Position numbers and translations under genes: made by a program
The notes under the pieces: generated by a model
Told to the model about the DNA's origin: nothing
Seen by the model: only the letters and a program-made list of their open reading frames with translations
The model's database searches: none
NCBI GenBank assembly: GCA_014803815.1
Contig: JAAVAY010000081.1
Location: forward strand, 1-30,927
Source of the DNA: Allobaculum sp.
GTDB lineage: Bacteria > Bacillota_I > Bacilli_A > Erysipelotrichales > Erysipelotrichaceae
Direction of reading: 5' to 3'
DNA length: 30,927 nt
In this document: positions 1 through 8,518 of the stretch, piece by piece
Position numbering within the stretch: the stretch's first letter is position 1
Layout: each line of letters starts with the position of its first letter

Positions 1-300
1 TTCTTTTTCTTAAGGAAAAGAATATCGAATCTCCCCTAATGGAACTAAGATTAAAATTTAAAACAGATATCATAAAGTAAATGAAGAGAAATAAATCTAA
101 CTAAACTTGAAAAAAATATTCTTAAAATCAAAAAAACTAGATATTAATCTATAACCCTGATCAAAAAATTTCTTGTTGTTAAAAATGTTCATTTAAGTAT
201 GGACATCTAAAGTTAAAAATAATATTATCAGCTTGTCAAAACGGATAACTTGGTAATAAAAATAAAAGCAAGAAAAGTGTGAAGAATTTTAGGAGAGAAA
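1..300 (+). promoter_or_regulatory. AT-rich region upstream of the cas operon
   Basis: No convincing gene is present in this very AT-rich stretch, and no end of a cas3 gene is visible. It ends in an AGGAG ribosome binding site (about 291-295) serving the ATG at 301. A weak sigma70-like promoter is possible: TTGTCA at 233-238 with an AT-rich -10 (TAATAA) near 254-259, at a short 15-base spacing. An imperfect inverted repeat, ATGTTC (185-190) and GGACAT (201-206), could be an operator. Both calls are by eye and weak. Confidence 0.35.
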
Positions 301-1992
301 ATGAATAAAGATCTCTATGATGTTTCTTTAGAGCCGTGGATTACAGTTGAAAATCTAGACGGAACTCTGTCTCAAGTTGGATTCCAGGAGTTACTTATTC
401 AGGCTTCTAACTATCGAAGATTGGTTTCTGAAACTCCAGCTCAAGGAAGCGCTATTTTCCGACAGTGCTTAGCGATTGCTCACTTCTTAATAAGCCAATA
501 TGAACTTGATGGAACCAAGCAAGAGCTTGAAGAGGAAGATCTACAAGAAGCTTTAGATCGTTGGGCGGCTTATTGGAATGCAGGAAAAATTCCAGAAAAC
601 ATTGTGATTCAATATTTCAATCAGAACCGATCTACCTTTAACTTGATTGATGAAAAAAGGCCATTTATGCAAGTGCCTATGGCTAAAAGAGGGACTTACT
701 ACAATGTCTCAAAAATGACAGAAGCAGAAAGTTCCAATAAATCTAGACTTTTTTCTATGCGGTCTGGTTCAGAAAAAGAAACTATTTCTTTAGCAGAAGG
801 TGCAGCTTGGCTTTATGCTGCTATTGGATTTGATGATACGAGTGGAAAACCTTCAAAATTGGGAAAGAAACAAGCTGAAGAACATGGAACCAAAATTCCA
901 TCTCCAGGATGTGGTTGGTTAGGAAAGATTGGAGCTATTTATCCTCAGGGAAAAAATTTATTTGAAACGATCCTTCTTAATTTACCGCTGATTAATGAGC
1001 AAGAATTAGTTTGGCCTCCAGATCGATTTTGTTGGGATTCTCCACAAGAAAGGTGGAGGGAAAGGAATCACATTTCTAAACCAAAAAGTTTTTCTGAGCT
1101 TATGACCTTATATTCAAGATTTATCTTATTCGACTTAGATAGGGAAAATCAGCGTATAAAAGGGTATTGGCTTTTAGGAGGAGAATTCTTTGATAAGGAA
1201 AATTGCAACGAACCTTTTACTTTATGGAAACCAGTTAAAGTTAAAACTGGAGAAGTAGGGCAATTTACTCCTAAAAGGCATACCGAAACCCGTCAAGCTT
1301 GGCGAAACTTTAGCGAAATCGTAAATCCCGCCAGAGATCAATCCACTCGCCAGCCTGGAATCGTAGAGTGGATCAAATTGTTAGAAGAAGAGGGACTTTT
1401 ACCTAATAACTATCCTATTCATTTTGAAATGCCGTTTGTTTCCTATGGAGATAAAGACTTTTTTATCACTAATACTTCGGCTCAAAGCTTAGAATTTTAT
1501 CCCAGCTTGCTTATGGACTTAGGAGAAAGCTGGCGTAGAGAAGTGGAAAGTCAAATCGAGAAATTGGATAAATTGGCTTCTTATACAGGCTTTTTCTTTC
1601 AAAACCTCGCTAAGATTCAAGGCTGCTCTGGAGATATGTCGAAATCTTATTGGGTACAAGGATCCGAGAGGCTGTATGAGAAAGTCGATGAGCCCTTCCT
1701 AAAATGGATTGCTAGTCTCAATCCAAAAGAAGAAGGCACAAATGGCTTTTCCTTAAAAAAGAAAGAGTGGGAGAAAAAAGCTTACCAGATAGCTCGCCAG
1801 ATCGTTGATGTCCAAATGAGGCGCTTAAGCACTAGAAAACTTGATGGACTTATTGGTCGGACTGTGCGAGATAAAGAAGAGGAAAGAACATTGTCGGTAT
1901 TTGAAGTAGAAAGATCTTATCTTCGACAAGTAAATAAACTTTATTCCAACGTAGAAGAGAAGAAAGGTGAAAAAGATGCCCAGTTCACTTAA
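301..1992 (+). CDS. cse1: Type I-E Cascade large subunit Cse1 (CasA, Cas8e)
   Basis: Large subunit of the type I-E Cascade surveillance complex, which recognises the PAM on target DNA and recruits Cas3. The 563-residue product opens with the family-like phrase DVSLEPWITVENLDG and has an all-helical C-terminal part. It is a little longer than the E. coli protein (about 500 residues). The identification rests on this opening, the length and its place as first gene of an unmistakable cse1-cse2-cas7-cas5-cas6-cas1-cas2 series. The ATG follows an AGGAGAG site. The end overlaps the start of cse2 by 17 bases, so the two are translationally coupled. No cas3 is in the 300 bases upstream, so the nuclease-helicase must be encoded outside the window or be absent. 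Confidence 0.93.
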   Translation: MNKDLYDVSLEPWITVENLDGTLSQVGFQELLIQASNYRRLVSETPAQGSAIFRQCLAIAHFLISQYELDGTKQELEEEDLQEALDRWAAYWNAGKIPENIVIQYFNQNRSTFNLIDEKRPFMQVPMAKRGTYYNVSKMTEAESSNKSRLFSMRSGSEKETISLAEGAAWLYAAIGFDDTSGKPSKLGKKQAEEHGTKIPSPGCGWLGKIGAIYPQGKNLFETILLNLPLINEQELVWPPDRFCWDSPQERWRERNHISKPKSFSELMTLYSRFILFDLDRENQRIKGYWLLGGEFFDKENCNEPFTLWKPVKVKTGEVGQFTPKRHTETRQAWRNFSEIVNPARDQSTRQPGIVEWIKLLEEEGLLPNNYPIHFEMPFVSYGDKDFFITNTSAQSLEFYPSLLMDLGESWRREVESQIEKLDKLASYTGFFFQNLAKIQGCSGDMSKSYWVQGSERLYEKVDEPFLKWIASLNPKEEGTNGFSLKKKEWEKKAYQIARQIVDVQMRRLSTRKLDGLIGRTVRDKEEERTLSVFEVERSYLRQVNKLYSNVEEKKGEKDAQFT

Positions 1993-2605
1993 AGAACGTC
2001 CTTACAATGCGGTAGCTCATAAAATCTACGAGATAGAGAATTCTAAAACAGAAGGACTAAAGAAGGCTCGCTTAGCTTGGTTGCGCAGAGGTCTTGGAAA
2101 GACGATTGATGAAGTTCCAGAACTTTGGGAACTCATCTTAGAAGATTCGAGCGATTTAGAGGGTGATTCTACCAAAATATTTGTTGTAGAAGGAGCTTAT
2201 GAAGAAGCTATTTATGGAGCTTTAACGCTCTATGGCTTGGCTCATCAACAAAACGATACCCCTCATAAAAAAGGGATCTCTTTTGGATATGCGGTAGGAA
2301 AACTAGTAACAGAAGACGAAAGCAATCGAGATCGCATCGGTGCTCGCCTAAAATCCGTATTAAAAGCAAAAAACATCTTTCAAGCTACCACTAAAATGAG
2401 ACCACTCATTTCTATCCTTGCTAAAGAAGGAGAAAGCTTCGATTTTGCTCAATTAGCCAAGGATCTCTATGGGCTCGCCGCTTTTCCCAATTTGGGAAAA
2501 ATTGTTCGCTTAAACTGGGCAAGGGATTATATTCGAGGAATCGAAGAAAAAAAGAATCCAAAAAGTGAAGAGAGTAAAGATAAAGGAGAAAAAGATCATG
2601 GGTAA
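1976..2605 (+). CDS. cse2: Type I-E Cascade small subunit Cse2 (CasB)
   Basis: Small subunit of Cascade, present as a dimer along the belly of the complex where it stabilises the R-loop. I chose the ATG at 1976 (209 residues) because AAAGGTG at 1963-1969 lies six bases upstream. An in-frame GTG at 1967 would add three residues but falls inside that ribosome binding site. Visible family features are the basic helix-rich N-terminus (KARLAWLRRGLGK) and the segment GISFGYAVGKL. The C-terminal tail is highly charged (about 25 residues of K, E, D and S). The gene sits between cse1 and cas7 and overlaps cas7 by 8 bases. Confidence 0.9.
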   Translation: MPSSLKERPYNAVAHKIYEIENSKTEGLKKARLAWLRRGLGKTIDEVPELWELILEDSSDLEGDSTKIFVVEGAYEEAIYGALTLYGLAHQQNDTPHKKGISFGYAVGKLVTEDESNRDRIGARLKSVLKAKNIFQATTKMRPLISILAKEGESFDFAQLAKDLYGLAAFPNLGKIVRLNWARDYIRGIEEKKNPKSEESKDKGEKDHG

Positions 2606-3683
2606 ACCAAGACTTTATGCCGAAGTTCACATCTTACAAACTGTTCCTTCGAGTTGTATTAATCGGGATGATGTAGGGACTCCTAAAAGCTGTATTTATG
2701 GAGGAGTTGAAAGATCGCGCGTATCAAGTCAGGCTTGGAAACGAGCGGTGCGTCAAGAATTTGCCCAGCTTCTTCCTTCAGAAGATCTCGGAATCCGAAC
2801 TAAAAAAATTGTTGAACTTGTTCAAAAAGAGATTCTTCGCCTAGATCCCGAAATGAATTCTGAAAAGGCGGAAAAAGGGGCCATTTCAGCTTTGGAAAGT
2901 GCAGAATTGAAGATTAAAAATGCTGCCAAAGGAATAGATGCCTTATTTTTGATGAGCCAAAAGCAGGCTACAGCCCTAGCTGAGCTATATATCGCTGGGG
3001 AAAAAGACAAGACCAAATATAAACTGGCCTTAAAAGAGCATCCCTCGATGGATATAGCCCTCTTTGGCCGTATGGTGGCTTCAGAGCCCTCTTTGACCTA
3101 CGATGCCTGCTGTCAAGTGGCTCATGCCATCTCTACCCATGCAGTAGAAACAGAGTACGATTATTTTACTGCAGTGGATGATTTGACCTCAGACGATCAA
3201 GCTGGAGCGGCTCATATAGGAGTGACAGAATATTCTTCTGCTACTTTATATCGATATGCGAATATAAATTGTCTTGAATTATTTAAAGTTTTAGGTCAAC
3301 AAACCCCAGAAGTCGTTCGAGCCTTTATGGAAGCATTTGTTTTGTCGATGCCTACTGGAAAAGTAAATAGTTTTGCTAACCAGACTTTACCTTGTAGTGT
3401 CTACTTTACCTTGCGCATGGATCGTCCAGTTTCGCTTGTTCCTGCTTTTGAAAGGCCTGTAAAAGCGTTTTCGCAAGAAGATGAGACGCCAGGATATGAA
3501 AAAAGATCTCAGAAAGCATTAGTGGACTATGAGAAGAAAACGCTTAACTTTGTTAAAGCTCCACTTTTGGAGATAGTGGTAGGAGAAGGTTTAGACGAGC
3601 TTTCTCATCCAGTTTCACTCATGGAAGCCTTGGATTTGCTTGAAAAGGAAATCGCGAATCTTCTTCCAGGTGGTGAAGTCTAA
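2598..3683 (+). CDS. cas7: Type I-E Cascade backbone subunit Cas7e (Cse4, CasC)
   Basis: RAMP-fold subunit that polymerises along the crRNA to form the Cascade backbone. The protein has 361 residues from the ATG at 2598, which is preceded by AAAGGAG at 2582-2588. A longer frame from 2565 would start inside cse2 without a good ribosome site. Hallmarks are the N-terminal VPSSCINRDDVGTPKSC stretch, then SRVSSQAWKRAVR, and the later SMPTGKVNSFANQTLP. These are typical of Cas7e and bind the crRNA spacer in six-base steps. It overlaps cse2 by 8 bases and its stop overlaps the cas5 start by one base, showing tight operon coupling. Confidence 0.95.
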   Translation: MGKPRLYAEVHILQTVPSSCINRDDVGTPKSCIYGGVERSRVSSQAWKRAVRQEFAQLLPSEDLGIRTKKIVELVQKEILRLDPEMNSEKAEKGAISALESAELKIKNAAKGIDALFLMSQKQATALAELYIAGEKDKTKYKLALKEHPSMDIALFGRMVASEPSLTYDACCQVAHAISTHAVETEYDYFTAVDDLTSDDQAGAAHIGVTEYSSATLYRYANINCLELFKVLGQQTPEVVRAFMEAFVLSMPTGKVNSFANQTLPCSVYFTLRMDRPVSLVPAFERPVKAFSQEDETPGYEKRSQKALVDYEKKTLNFVKAPLLEIVVGEGLDELSHPVSLMEALDLLEKEIANLLPGGEV

Positions 3684-4351
3684 TGCCGACCTTGCTTCTT
3701 CGTCTAGCAGGACCTTTACAATCTTGGGGCACAGACAGTCGTTTTGAAACACGTCGAACGGAAAAAATGCCGACTAAAAGTGGAGTTATTGGAATGATCG
3801 CCTCTGCTTTGGGAAGAAGTAGAGAAGAAAACGTCTTTGATTTAAATGAGTTGCAATTTGGAGTCCGCATTGATCAGCCTGGAACCATCATTACAGATTT
3901 TCATACTGCGAAAAAAGACTCAAAAACTTCCTATATTACAAAAAGATACTATTTATCGGATGCTGTCTTTTTAGTAGGCCTTTATAGTGAAAGTTCAGAG
4001 AAATTAGATGAGATTAAAGCGGCTTTGGAGAGTCCAGCTTTTCCCCTTTTTTTAGGAAGACGTAGCTGTCCTCCCGATCCAGATATGGGTCTTACCATTA
4101 AAACTGAAGAACTTATTCAAGCCTTAAAAAAGGCTCCATTTACAGGAAATGAAATGAATAGCAAAAAGAGTTTTCCTATTTATGTAGATGGAGCTTCAAT
4201 AGACAGAGAACAAGCTTTTCGTTTAAGAGATCAACCTCAAACTTTCAATCCCTTACATAGAAAGTACCAAGATCGAATTGTATACCGAATTCATTCCAAA
4301 GACGCTTGGAATTTAGACGAACACGATGCATTCGATGAGGTAGATAAGTGA
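3683..4351 (+). CDS. cas5: Type I-E Cascade subunit Cas5e (CasD)
   Basis: RAMP protein that caps the 5' handle of the crRNA in Cascade. The 222-residue product begins with the diagnostic LRLAGPLQSWGTDSRFETR, followed by PTKSGVIGMIASALG, both classic Cas5e signatures near residues 5-45. The conserved FLGRRSCPP motif is also present in the middle of the protein. Its ATG overlaps the cas7 stop codon (TAATG) and its end touches the cas6 start (TGATG). No defect is visible. Confidence 0.95.
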   Translation: MPTLLLRLAGPLQSWGTDSRFETRRTEKMPTKSGVIGMIASALGRSREENVFDLNELQFGVRIDQPGTIITDFHTAKKDSKTSYITKRYYLSDAVFLVGLYSESSEKLDEIKAALESPAFPLFLGRRSCPPDPDMGLTIKTEELIQALKKAPFTGNEMNSKKSFPIYVDGASIDREQAFRLRDQPQTFNPLHRKYQDRIVYRIHSKDAWNLDEHDAFDEVDK

Positions 4352-4989
4352 TGAAAATTACTCGTTTAAAACTAAATACTCATTTGGTAAAGACTTTAAA
4401 AGCCTTAAATAATCCCAACATTTTCCATGCAGCTTTGGAAGCTAGTTTAGAAGGAAACCAAAGAAGTCGAATTCTCTGGAGAATTGATACACTAAAAAAA
4501 AGTAAATATCTTCTTGTGGTAAGCCAAGTTTCACTTAATACCAAGATTTTAGAAGACCAATTTGGCTATTTGAATGAGCCAGCCCAAGTTAAAAACTATA
4601 ATTTGCTTCTTGATCGAGTACACACAGGATCCATTTGGCTTTTCAAGCTCACCGCAAATCCAACAAAATCTGCTTCTATTGATAAAAGTAAAAGAGGAAA
4701 AGTAATTTCTCTATATAGAAAAGAAGACCTAATTAAGTGGTTAAAGAGAAGGGGAGAAAAAAACGGCTTTTTGATCCGAAATGATAATGTGAAAATTATT
4801 AGTTCTCGATGGGTTAGCTTTTCTAAAAAGCATGATAAGAAAAAAAGGGTTTGCTTTCAAGAAGTAACTTATCAAGGTGTATTAGAGGTAACAGATCCTG
4901 AAGCATTATGCCAATGCCTTAGGGAGGGACTTGGCCGAAGCAAAGCTTATGGGATGGGCTTACTAACACTGGTAAAAGTACATGAATAG
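4351..4989 (+). CDS. cas6: CRISPR pre-crRNA endoribonuclease Cas6e (Cse3, CasE)
   Basis: Metal-independent endoribonuclease that cuts the pre-crRNA at the base of the repeat hairpin and stays bound to the 3' end of the crRNA. The C-terminal glycine-rich loop GRSKAYGMGLLTL is a clear Cas6e mark, and FKLTANPTKSA matches the family's second RAMP region. A histidine at residue 26 (in NIFHAALEAS) is a good candidate for the catalytic His. I prefer the ATG at 4351, which overlaps the cas5 stop. A GTG at 4348 is an equally plausible start and adds one residue. GAGG at 4337-4340 serves either. The gene overlaps cas1 by 8 bases. Confidence 0.92.
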   Translation: MKITRLKLNTHLVKTLKALNNPNIFHAALEASLEGNQRSRILWRIDTLKKSKYLLVVSQVSLNTKILEDQFGYLNEPAQVKNYNLLLDRVHTGSIWLFKLTANPTKSASIDKSKRGKVISLYRKEDLIKWLKRRGEKNGFLIRNDNVKIISSRWVSFSKKHDKKKRVCFQEVTYQGVLEVTDPEALCQCLREGLGRSKAYGMGLLTLVKVHE

Positions 4990-5926
4990 TATAAGTGATC
5001 ATTCTAGGGGAGCTCTTCGACCATCTTTACAAGAACTTCCTAGAATAAAGGATAGACAGACTTTCATTTATTTAGAGAAATGCAAGATTAGTCAGCAAGA
5101 CAGTGCTTTAAAAGCAGAAGATAAAGAAGGATGGATTCTTATTCCTTCTCATGCCTTTTTGGTTCTCATTTTGGGGCCAGGAACATCTATTACGCACCGT
5201 GCTGTAGAACTCCTAAGCAATTCTGGAACAGCTATTATTTGGACTGGGGAATCTGGCTTAAAGTACTATGGTTACGGAAAGCCTCTATCAAAAAATGCGA
5301 CTTTACTAATCAAACAAGCTAAAATTGTTTCCACTCCAAAATTGCATATGGAAGCAGCGAAAAAACTATACCAACTGCGCTTTTCAGATGAAGATAGCGC
5401 CGTGCAGACCTTAGCTCAGTTAAGAGGAAAAGAGGGGAGTCGAATGCGAAAAGAATATGCTCGCTGGGCTGAAGAATGGAACGTGCCTTGGAATGGTAGA
5501 CATTATGATCATAATGATTTTTCACAGGCTGATCCAGTAAATCGTGCTCTTTCTATCGCAAATACTTGCCTATATGGATTAGTCTTTTCCGTGATTTCAG
5601 GACTAGGTTTTTCTCCAAGCTTAGGAATCATTCATATAGGGTTAGAATCTTCTTTTGTTTATGACATCGCGGATCTATATAAAGCTGAGATCACAATTCC
5701 TCTTTGCTTTGAACTAGCTGCAAAATGTCCCAATAAAATCGAGCAAGAAGTCCGCAAAGAATTACGAAAACGAATTTATGAGTCTTCTCTGGTTCCTCGA
5801 ATGGTTGAAGATATTTTATATGTACTCGATATTAAAGAAAAGGAACTAGAAAACGAAACATTAATGTTATGGGACTCTTATAGAGATAACGTTCAAGCTG
5901 GCGTTCAATATCGAGAAAGAGGATAA
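4982..5926 (+). CDS. cas1: CRISPR integrase Cas1 (type I-E)
   Basis: Catalytic subunit of the Cas1-Cas2 complex, which inserts new spacers at the leader end of the array. The 314-residue protein has the expected metal-binding residues: Glu151 in LRGKEGSRMR, His218 in GIIHIG, and Asp228 and Asp231 in SFVYDIADLYK. The N-terminal beta domain (residues about 15-105) is followed by the helical catalytic domain. The order cas6-cas1-cas2 with overlapping or nearly abutting genes is standard for type I-E. The adaptation enzyme therefore looks intact. Confidence 0.96.
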   Translation: MNSISDHSRGALRPSLQELPRIKDRQTFIYLEKCKISQQDSALKAEDKEGWILIPSHAFLVLILGPGTSITHRAVELLSNSGTAIIWTGESGLKYYGYGKPLSKNATLLIKQAKIVSTPKLHMEAAKKLYQLRFSDEDSAVQTLAQLRGKEGSRMRKEYARWAEEWNVPWNGRHYDHNDFSQADPVNRALSIANTCLYGLVFSVISGLGFSPSLGIIHIGLESSFVYDIADLYKAEITIPLCFELAAKCPNKIEQEVRKELRKRIYESSLVPRMVEDILYVLDIKEKELENETLMLWDSYRDNVQAGVQYRERG

Positions 5927-5929
5927 TTA

Positions 5930-6736
5930 ATGGTTGTTGTAATAGTGTCTCTCTGTCCACCAAAGCTTAAAGGGGATCTTTCAAAATGGCTTTATGAAGT
6001 TTTTCCTAGAGTATATGTAGGAACTATTTCGGCAAGAGTTCGGGAGTATCTTTGGAAGCGCGTAATCTCTATGATCGGATCTGGAAAAGCACTCATGATT
6101 TTTTCAGCTCAAAACGAACAGAAGATGGATTATTATACTATTGGAACGTCTTGGGTGCCAAGAGATTATGATGGAATAAGTCTCATGAAGCATCTTAAGA
6201 GTCCTTCCGAAAAAAATAGTACTTATTCCGAATCTTATATTGTCATGGATATTGAGACTACTGGCTTAGATCCAGAAAGAGATTGGATTACCCAAATCGC
6301 CTGTATCCTTGTCAAAAATGGAAAAATAACTGATACATTTAATCAATATATTCTTCTAGAGAAAGAAGTCGAGTTTCCAAAATCGATACAGGAACTAACT
6401 GGAATTTCTATCGAATTATTAAATCAAAAAGGAGAGGCTCGATTTAAAGTTTTAAGCGAGTGTAAGAATTTTCTTAGGAATTATCCTATAGTTTTTCATA
6501 ATGCTGAGTTTGATCTTTCTTTTTTAAAGAAAGAATTTAAGGAAGTAAATATTGAGATAGGATTTTCTACTGTTATTGATACCTTAAAATTGGCTAGAAA
6601 TAAAAAATTAGAAATATCGAATTATCGTCTTTCAACTCTTGCAGATTATTTTGATCTAGATTATAAAAATCAGCATTCTGCTTTAGAAGATGTTATTATC
6701 ACTATGCAAGTGTTAGAAAAATTGAAGGAAATTTAG
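5930..6736 (+). CDS. cas2: Cas2 fused to a DEDDh (DnaQ-like) 3'-5' exonuclease
   Basis: Cas2 holds the two Cas1 dimers in the spacer-integration complex. The first 90 or so residues (starting MVVVIVSLCPPKLKG and including the typical WVPRDYDG) form a type I-E Cas2 domain. After a short linker, residues about 103-266 form a DEDDh exonuclease. Its catalytic residues are all present: Asp107 and Glu109 in MDIETTGL, Asp195 in HNAEFDLSFL, and His249 and Asp254 in HSALEDV. Such fusions are known from some type I-E systems, including streptococcal ones, where the exonuclease is thought to trim prespacers before integration. The gene follows cas1 after three bases and its stop lies only 44 bases before the first CRISPR repeat. 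Confidence 0.94.
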   Translation: MVVVIVSLCPPKLKGDLSKWLYEVFPRVYVGTISARVREYLWKRVISMIGSGKALMIFSAQNEQKMDYYTIGTSWVPRDYDGISLMKHLKSPSEKNSTYSESYIVMDIETTGLDPERDWITQIACILVKNGKITDTFNQYILLEKEVEFPKSIQELTGISIELLNQKGEARFKVLSECKNFLRNYPIVFHNAEFDLSFLKKEFKEVNIEIGFSTVIDTLKLARNKKLEISNYRLSTLADYFDLDYKNQHSALEDVIITMQVLEKLKEI

Positions 6737-6780
6737 AAATTTCTCATTACTCTAGGCTTTAAATAAAGGGAGTTTTTAGC
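6737..6780 (+). promoter_or_regulatory. Short CRISPR leader
   Basis: Only 44 AT-rich bases separate the cas2 stop from the first repeat. The array is probably transcribed by read-through from the cas operon, or from a promoter inside the end of cas2. The last 20 bases (TAAAGGGA... TTAGC just before the repeat) match 16 of 20 positions in front of the solitary repeat at 29671. This identifies them as the conserved leader end recognised during integration. The decayed final repeat at the far end of the array agrees with a leader on the cas2 side. Confidence 0.65.
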
Positions 6781-6991
6781 CTTTTCCCCGCATGCGCGGG
6801 GATGATCCCGAAAGCGATCAAGGTCAGCGATGCGTTCTTTACTTTTCCCCGCATGCGCGGGGATGATCCCTTTCCAGGCGGGTTGATCACCATGATCGGT
6901 ACCTTTTCCCCGCATGCGCGGGGATGATCCTGTGTCGGCCTGCATTACTGATTTTTCAGCCTCCTTTTCCCCGCATGCGCGGGGATAACCC
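6781..6991 (+). CRISPR. Type I-E CRISPR array, 4 repeats and 3 spacers
   Basis: 28-base repeats start at 6781, 6842, 6903 and 6964 with an exact 61-base period, giving three 33-base spacers. Each repeat holds the palindrome CCCCGCATGCGCGGGG, which forms the Cas6e hairpin, followed by ATGATCC as the crRNA 5' handle. The first three repeats are identical. The last ends in GATAACCC instead of GATGATCC, the usual decay of the leader-distal repeat. The repeat resembles the streptococcal type I-E repeat. The array is short, so either acquisition is slow or the array has been trimmed. Spacer origins cannot be judged without a database. Confidence 0.97.
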
Positions 6992-7025
6992 TGGATGATT
7001 CTTCTCAAAATTCCTTCTAAAAAAT

Positions 7026-7062
7026 GAGACTTATCTCATGTTTGGGATGAGTCTCTTTTTCT
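7026..7062 (+). terminator. Rho-independent terminator after the CRISPR array
   Basis: GAGACTTATCT pairs with GGATGAGTCTC, including two G.U pairs, and is followed by a T-rich tract. It closes the cas-CRISPR transcription unit. Confidence 0.8.
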
Positions 7063-7072
7063 TTATAAAGCC

Positions 7073-7113
7073 AAAAAAAAAAGGATTTGCCACGAGCTAT
7101 TCGTAGCAAATCC
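7073..7113 (-). terminator. Terminator of the first trigger factor gene
   Basis: On the minus strand GGATTTGC pairs with GCAAATCC, with an inner ACGA/TCGT stem, followed by a run of about ten T. It lies 16 bases beyond the trigger factor stop codon and is back-to-back with the array terminator. Confidence 0.88.
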
Positions 7114-7128
7114 TTTGAAATCATGAGC

Positions 7129-8355
7129 CTATTCTTTAGCTGTATTTTGCTCTTTGAGGTAGTCTAACGTTTTACGTTGTGTAATTTGAGCTGCTACCGT
7201 TTGAGGAGGGATGATGAGCTTGAGTTGTTCTGGTGCAAAGTTATACATAGTAGAAATCAACTCATATTCTTTTTGAAGCTCTTCATCGTTCGCTTTGATC
7301 TGCTGCTCTTGAGCAATAGCATCTAATACAAGAGCTGCACGAAGTTCTTCTGTTGCTTCTGGAACAATTTTTTCTTTGAACTGTTCAAGTGTTTGATGAG
7401 AAGTTTGTAAGAACTGATCAAGCGTCATTCCTAACTGTTGAAGTTGGCCTTGATATTGTTGGATATGTTGGTTAACTTGGCTTTCAATCATGGCTTGAGG
7501 AATGTCCATTTGAGCGCCTTCAGCAATGCGATGGAGAATATCGTAAGCTAAACGGTTTTCCATTTCTTCTTCTTTAACAGCCATCATATCAGCTTGAGCC
7601 CGAGCGCGTAATTCATCTACAGTTTTTACGCCATCGAGTTTCATTTCCGCAACGAACGCATCCGTGAGTTCGGGTACGAGCGGTTTTTGGATTTGGTTTA
7701 CTACAACGCGGAAGATGACAGGTTGACCAGCTAAGGATTTTTCAAAGTAGTCTTCTGGGAAGGAGACATTGACTTGAACATGTTCGCCTTGCACGGAGCC
7801 AATTAATTGGTCTTCAAAACCAGGAATAAATTGACCACTTCCTAAAACAAGTGGGAAGTTTTCAGCTGATCCACCAGGGAAAGGAACGCCATCTTTTTCG
7901 CCTACGAAATCGATGATCACTTGATCGCCTTTTTCAGCAGGAGTACCAACGGGAACATCCTTCCAAGCGCGATGAGAGAAAATACGTTGTTGAACTTCAT
8001 GTAAAATTTCTTCATCAGTTACAGTAGCGGGTTCTTTTTTGAAATTTAAACCCGTATAGGCTGGCAACGTAACCGTTGGAACGAGAGGAATAGAAATCGT
8101 TACAATAACAGAGCCATCAGGTTGACCTTCAGAAACCAAAGAAGGTTCTGCGGCTACTTTCAGGTTATTGGCTTGTGCGGCATCAGCCAAAACTTGACCA
8201 GCTGCATTAGCAATCGCATATTCATGAATTTGTTGTTGATCTTCTGATTTAGTCGCTTCTTGAGCAGCTTTTAAGTCGGCTTCAAAAGTATCTTTATCAA
8301 TCGTAAACGTTAAAACCGCAAGATTTTTTTCGGGGTATTCAAGAGTGTAATTCAT
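7129..8355 (-). CDS. tig: Trigger factor-like chaperone with intact PPIase domain but no ribosome-docking motif
   Basis: Trigger factor is a ribosome-associated chaperone with an N-terminal ribosome-binding domain, an FKBP-type prolyl isomerase (PPIase) domain and a helical C-terminal arm domain. I start this one at the ATG at 8355 (408 residues), because MNYTLEYPEKNLAVLTFTI aligns with the family start; the longer frame upstream does not. The PPIase domain (about 143-225) is well kept, with LGSGQFIPGFEDQL at 171-184. The C-terminal arm (about 230-400) is present. The GFRxGxxP signature that docks family members on ribosomal protein L23 is missing: residues 33-50 read EATKSEDQQQIHEY... instead, and the N-domain is about 25 residues short. 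The start has only a weak ribosome site. A second, complementary trigger factor lies at 9361. Confidence 0.85.
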   Translation of the reverse strand: MNYTLEYPEKNLAVLTFTIDKDTFEADLKAAQEATKSEDQQQIHEYAIANAAGQVLADAAQANNLKVAAEPSLVSEGQPDGSVIVTISIPLVPTVTLPAYTGLNFKKEPATVTDEEILHEVQQRIFSHRAWKDVPVGTPAEKGDQVIIDFVGEKDGVPFPGGSAENFPLVLGSGQFIPGFEDQLIGSVQGEHVQVNVSFPEDYFEKSLAGQPVIFRVVVNQIQKPLVPELTDAFVAEMKLDGVKTVDELRARAQADMMAVKEEEMENRLAYDILHRIAEGAQMDIPQAMIESQVNQHIQQYQGQLQQLGMTLDQFLQTSHQTLEQFKEKIVPEATEELRAALVLDAIAQEQQIKANDEELQKEYELISTMYNFAPEQLKLIIPPQTVAAQITQRKTLDYLKEQNTAKE

Positions 8356-8371
8356 ATAACATTCACCACTT

Positions 8372-8400
8372 TCTATATTTAATATTTTACCTGGTTTCAA
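8372..8400 (-). promoter_or_regulatory. Possible sigma70 promoter for the first trigger factor gene
   Basis: TTGAAA (8400-8395) and TATAGA (8377-8372) are spaced by 17 bases on the minus strand, a near-consensus promoter. It would give a 5' leader of only about 10 bases before the ATG at 8355, so it may be fortuitous or produce a nearly leaderless message. Confidence 0.35.
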
Positions 8401-8518
8401 AAGTGGAGGTCTTCCTATGCTTCTTAAATCTCCTAAGATGAGGAAACCGTCTTTTGCACAGGATAGAGTCGCTTTGAATGAGAAGGAGTGAGAAGATTTT
8501 CCTTGCTCTGACTTAAGC

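Noticed and set aside
185..206. Inverted repeat upstream of cse1 as a LexA/SOS box
   Set aside because: ATGTTC...GGACAT does not fit the GAAC-N4-GTTC spacing and orientation; kept only as a weak generic operator candidate.
6733..7008. Minus-strand reading frame across the CRISPR array
   Set aside because: Its repeated RACGEK-like peptides are translations of the CRISPR repeats.
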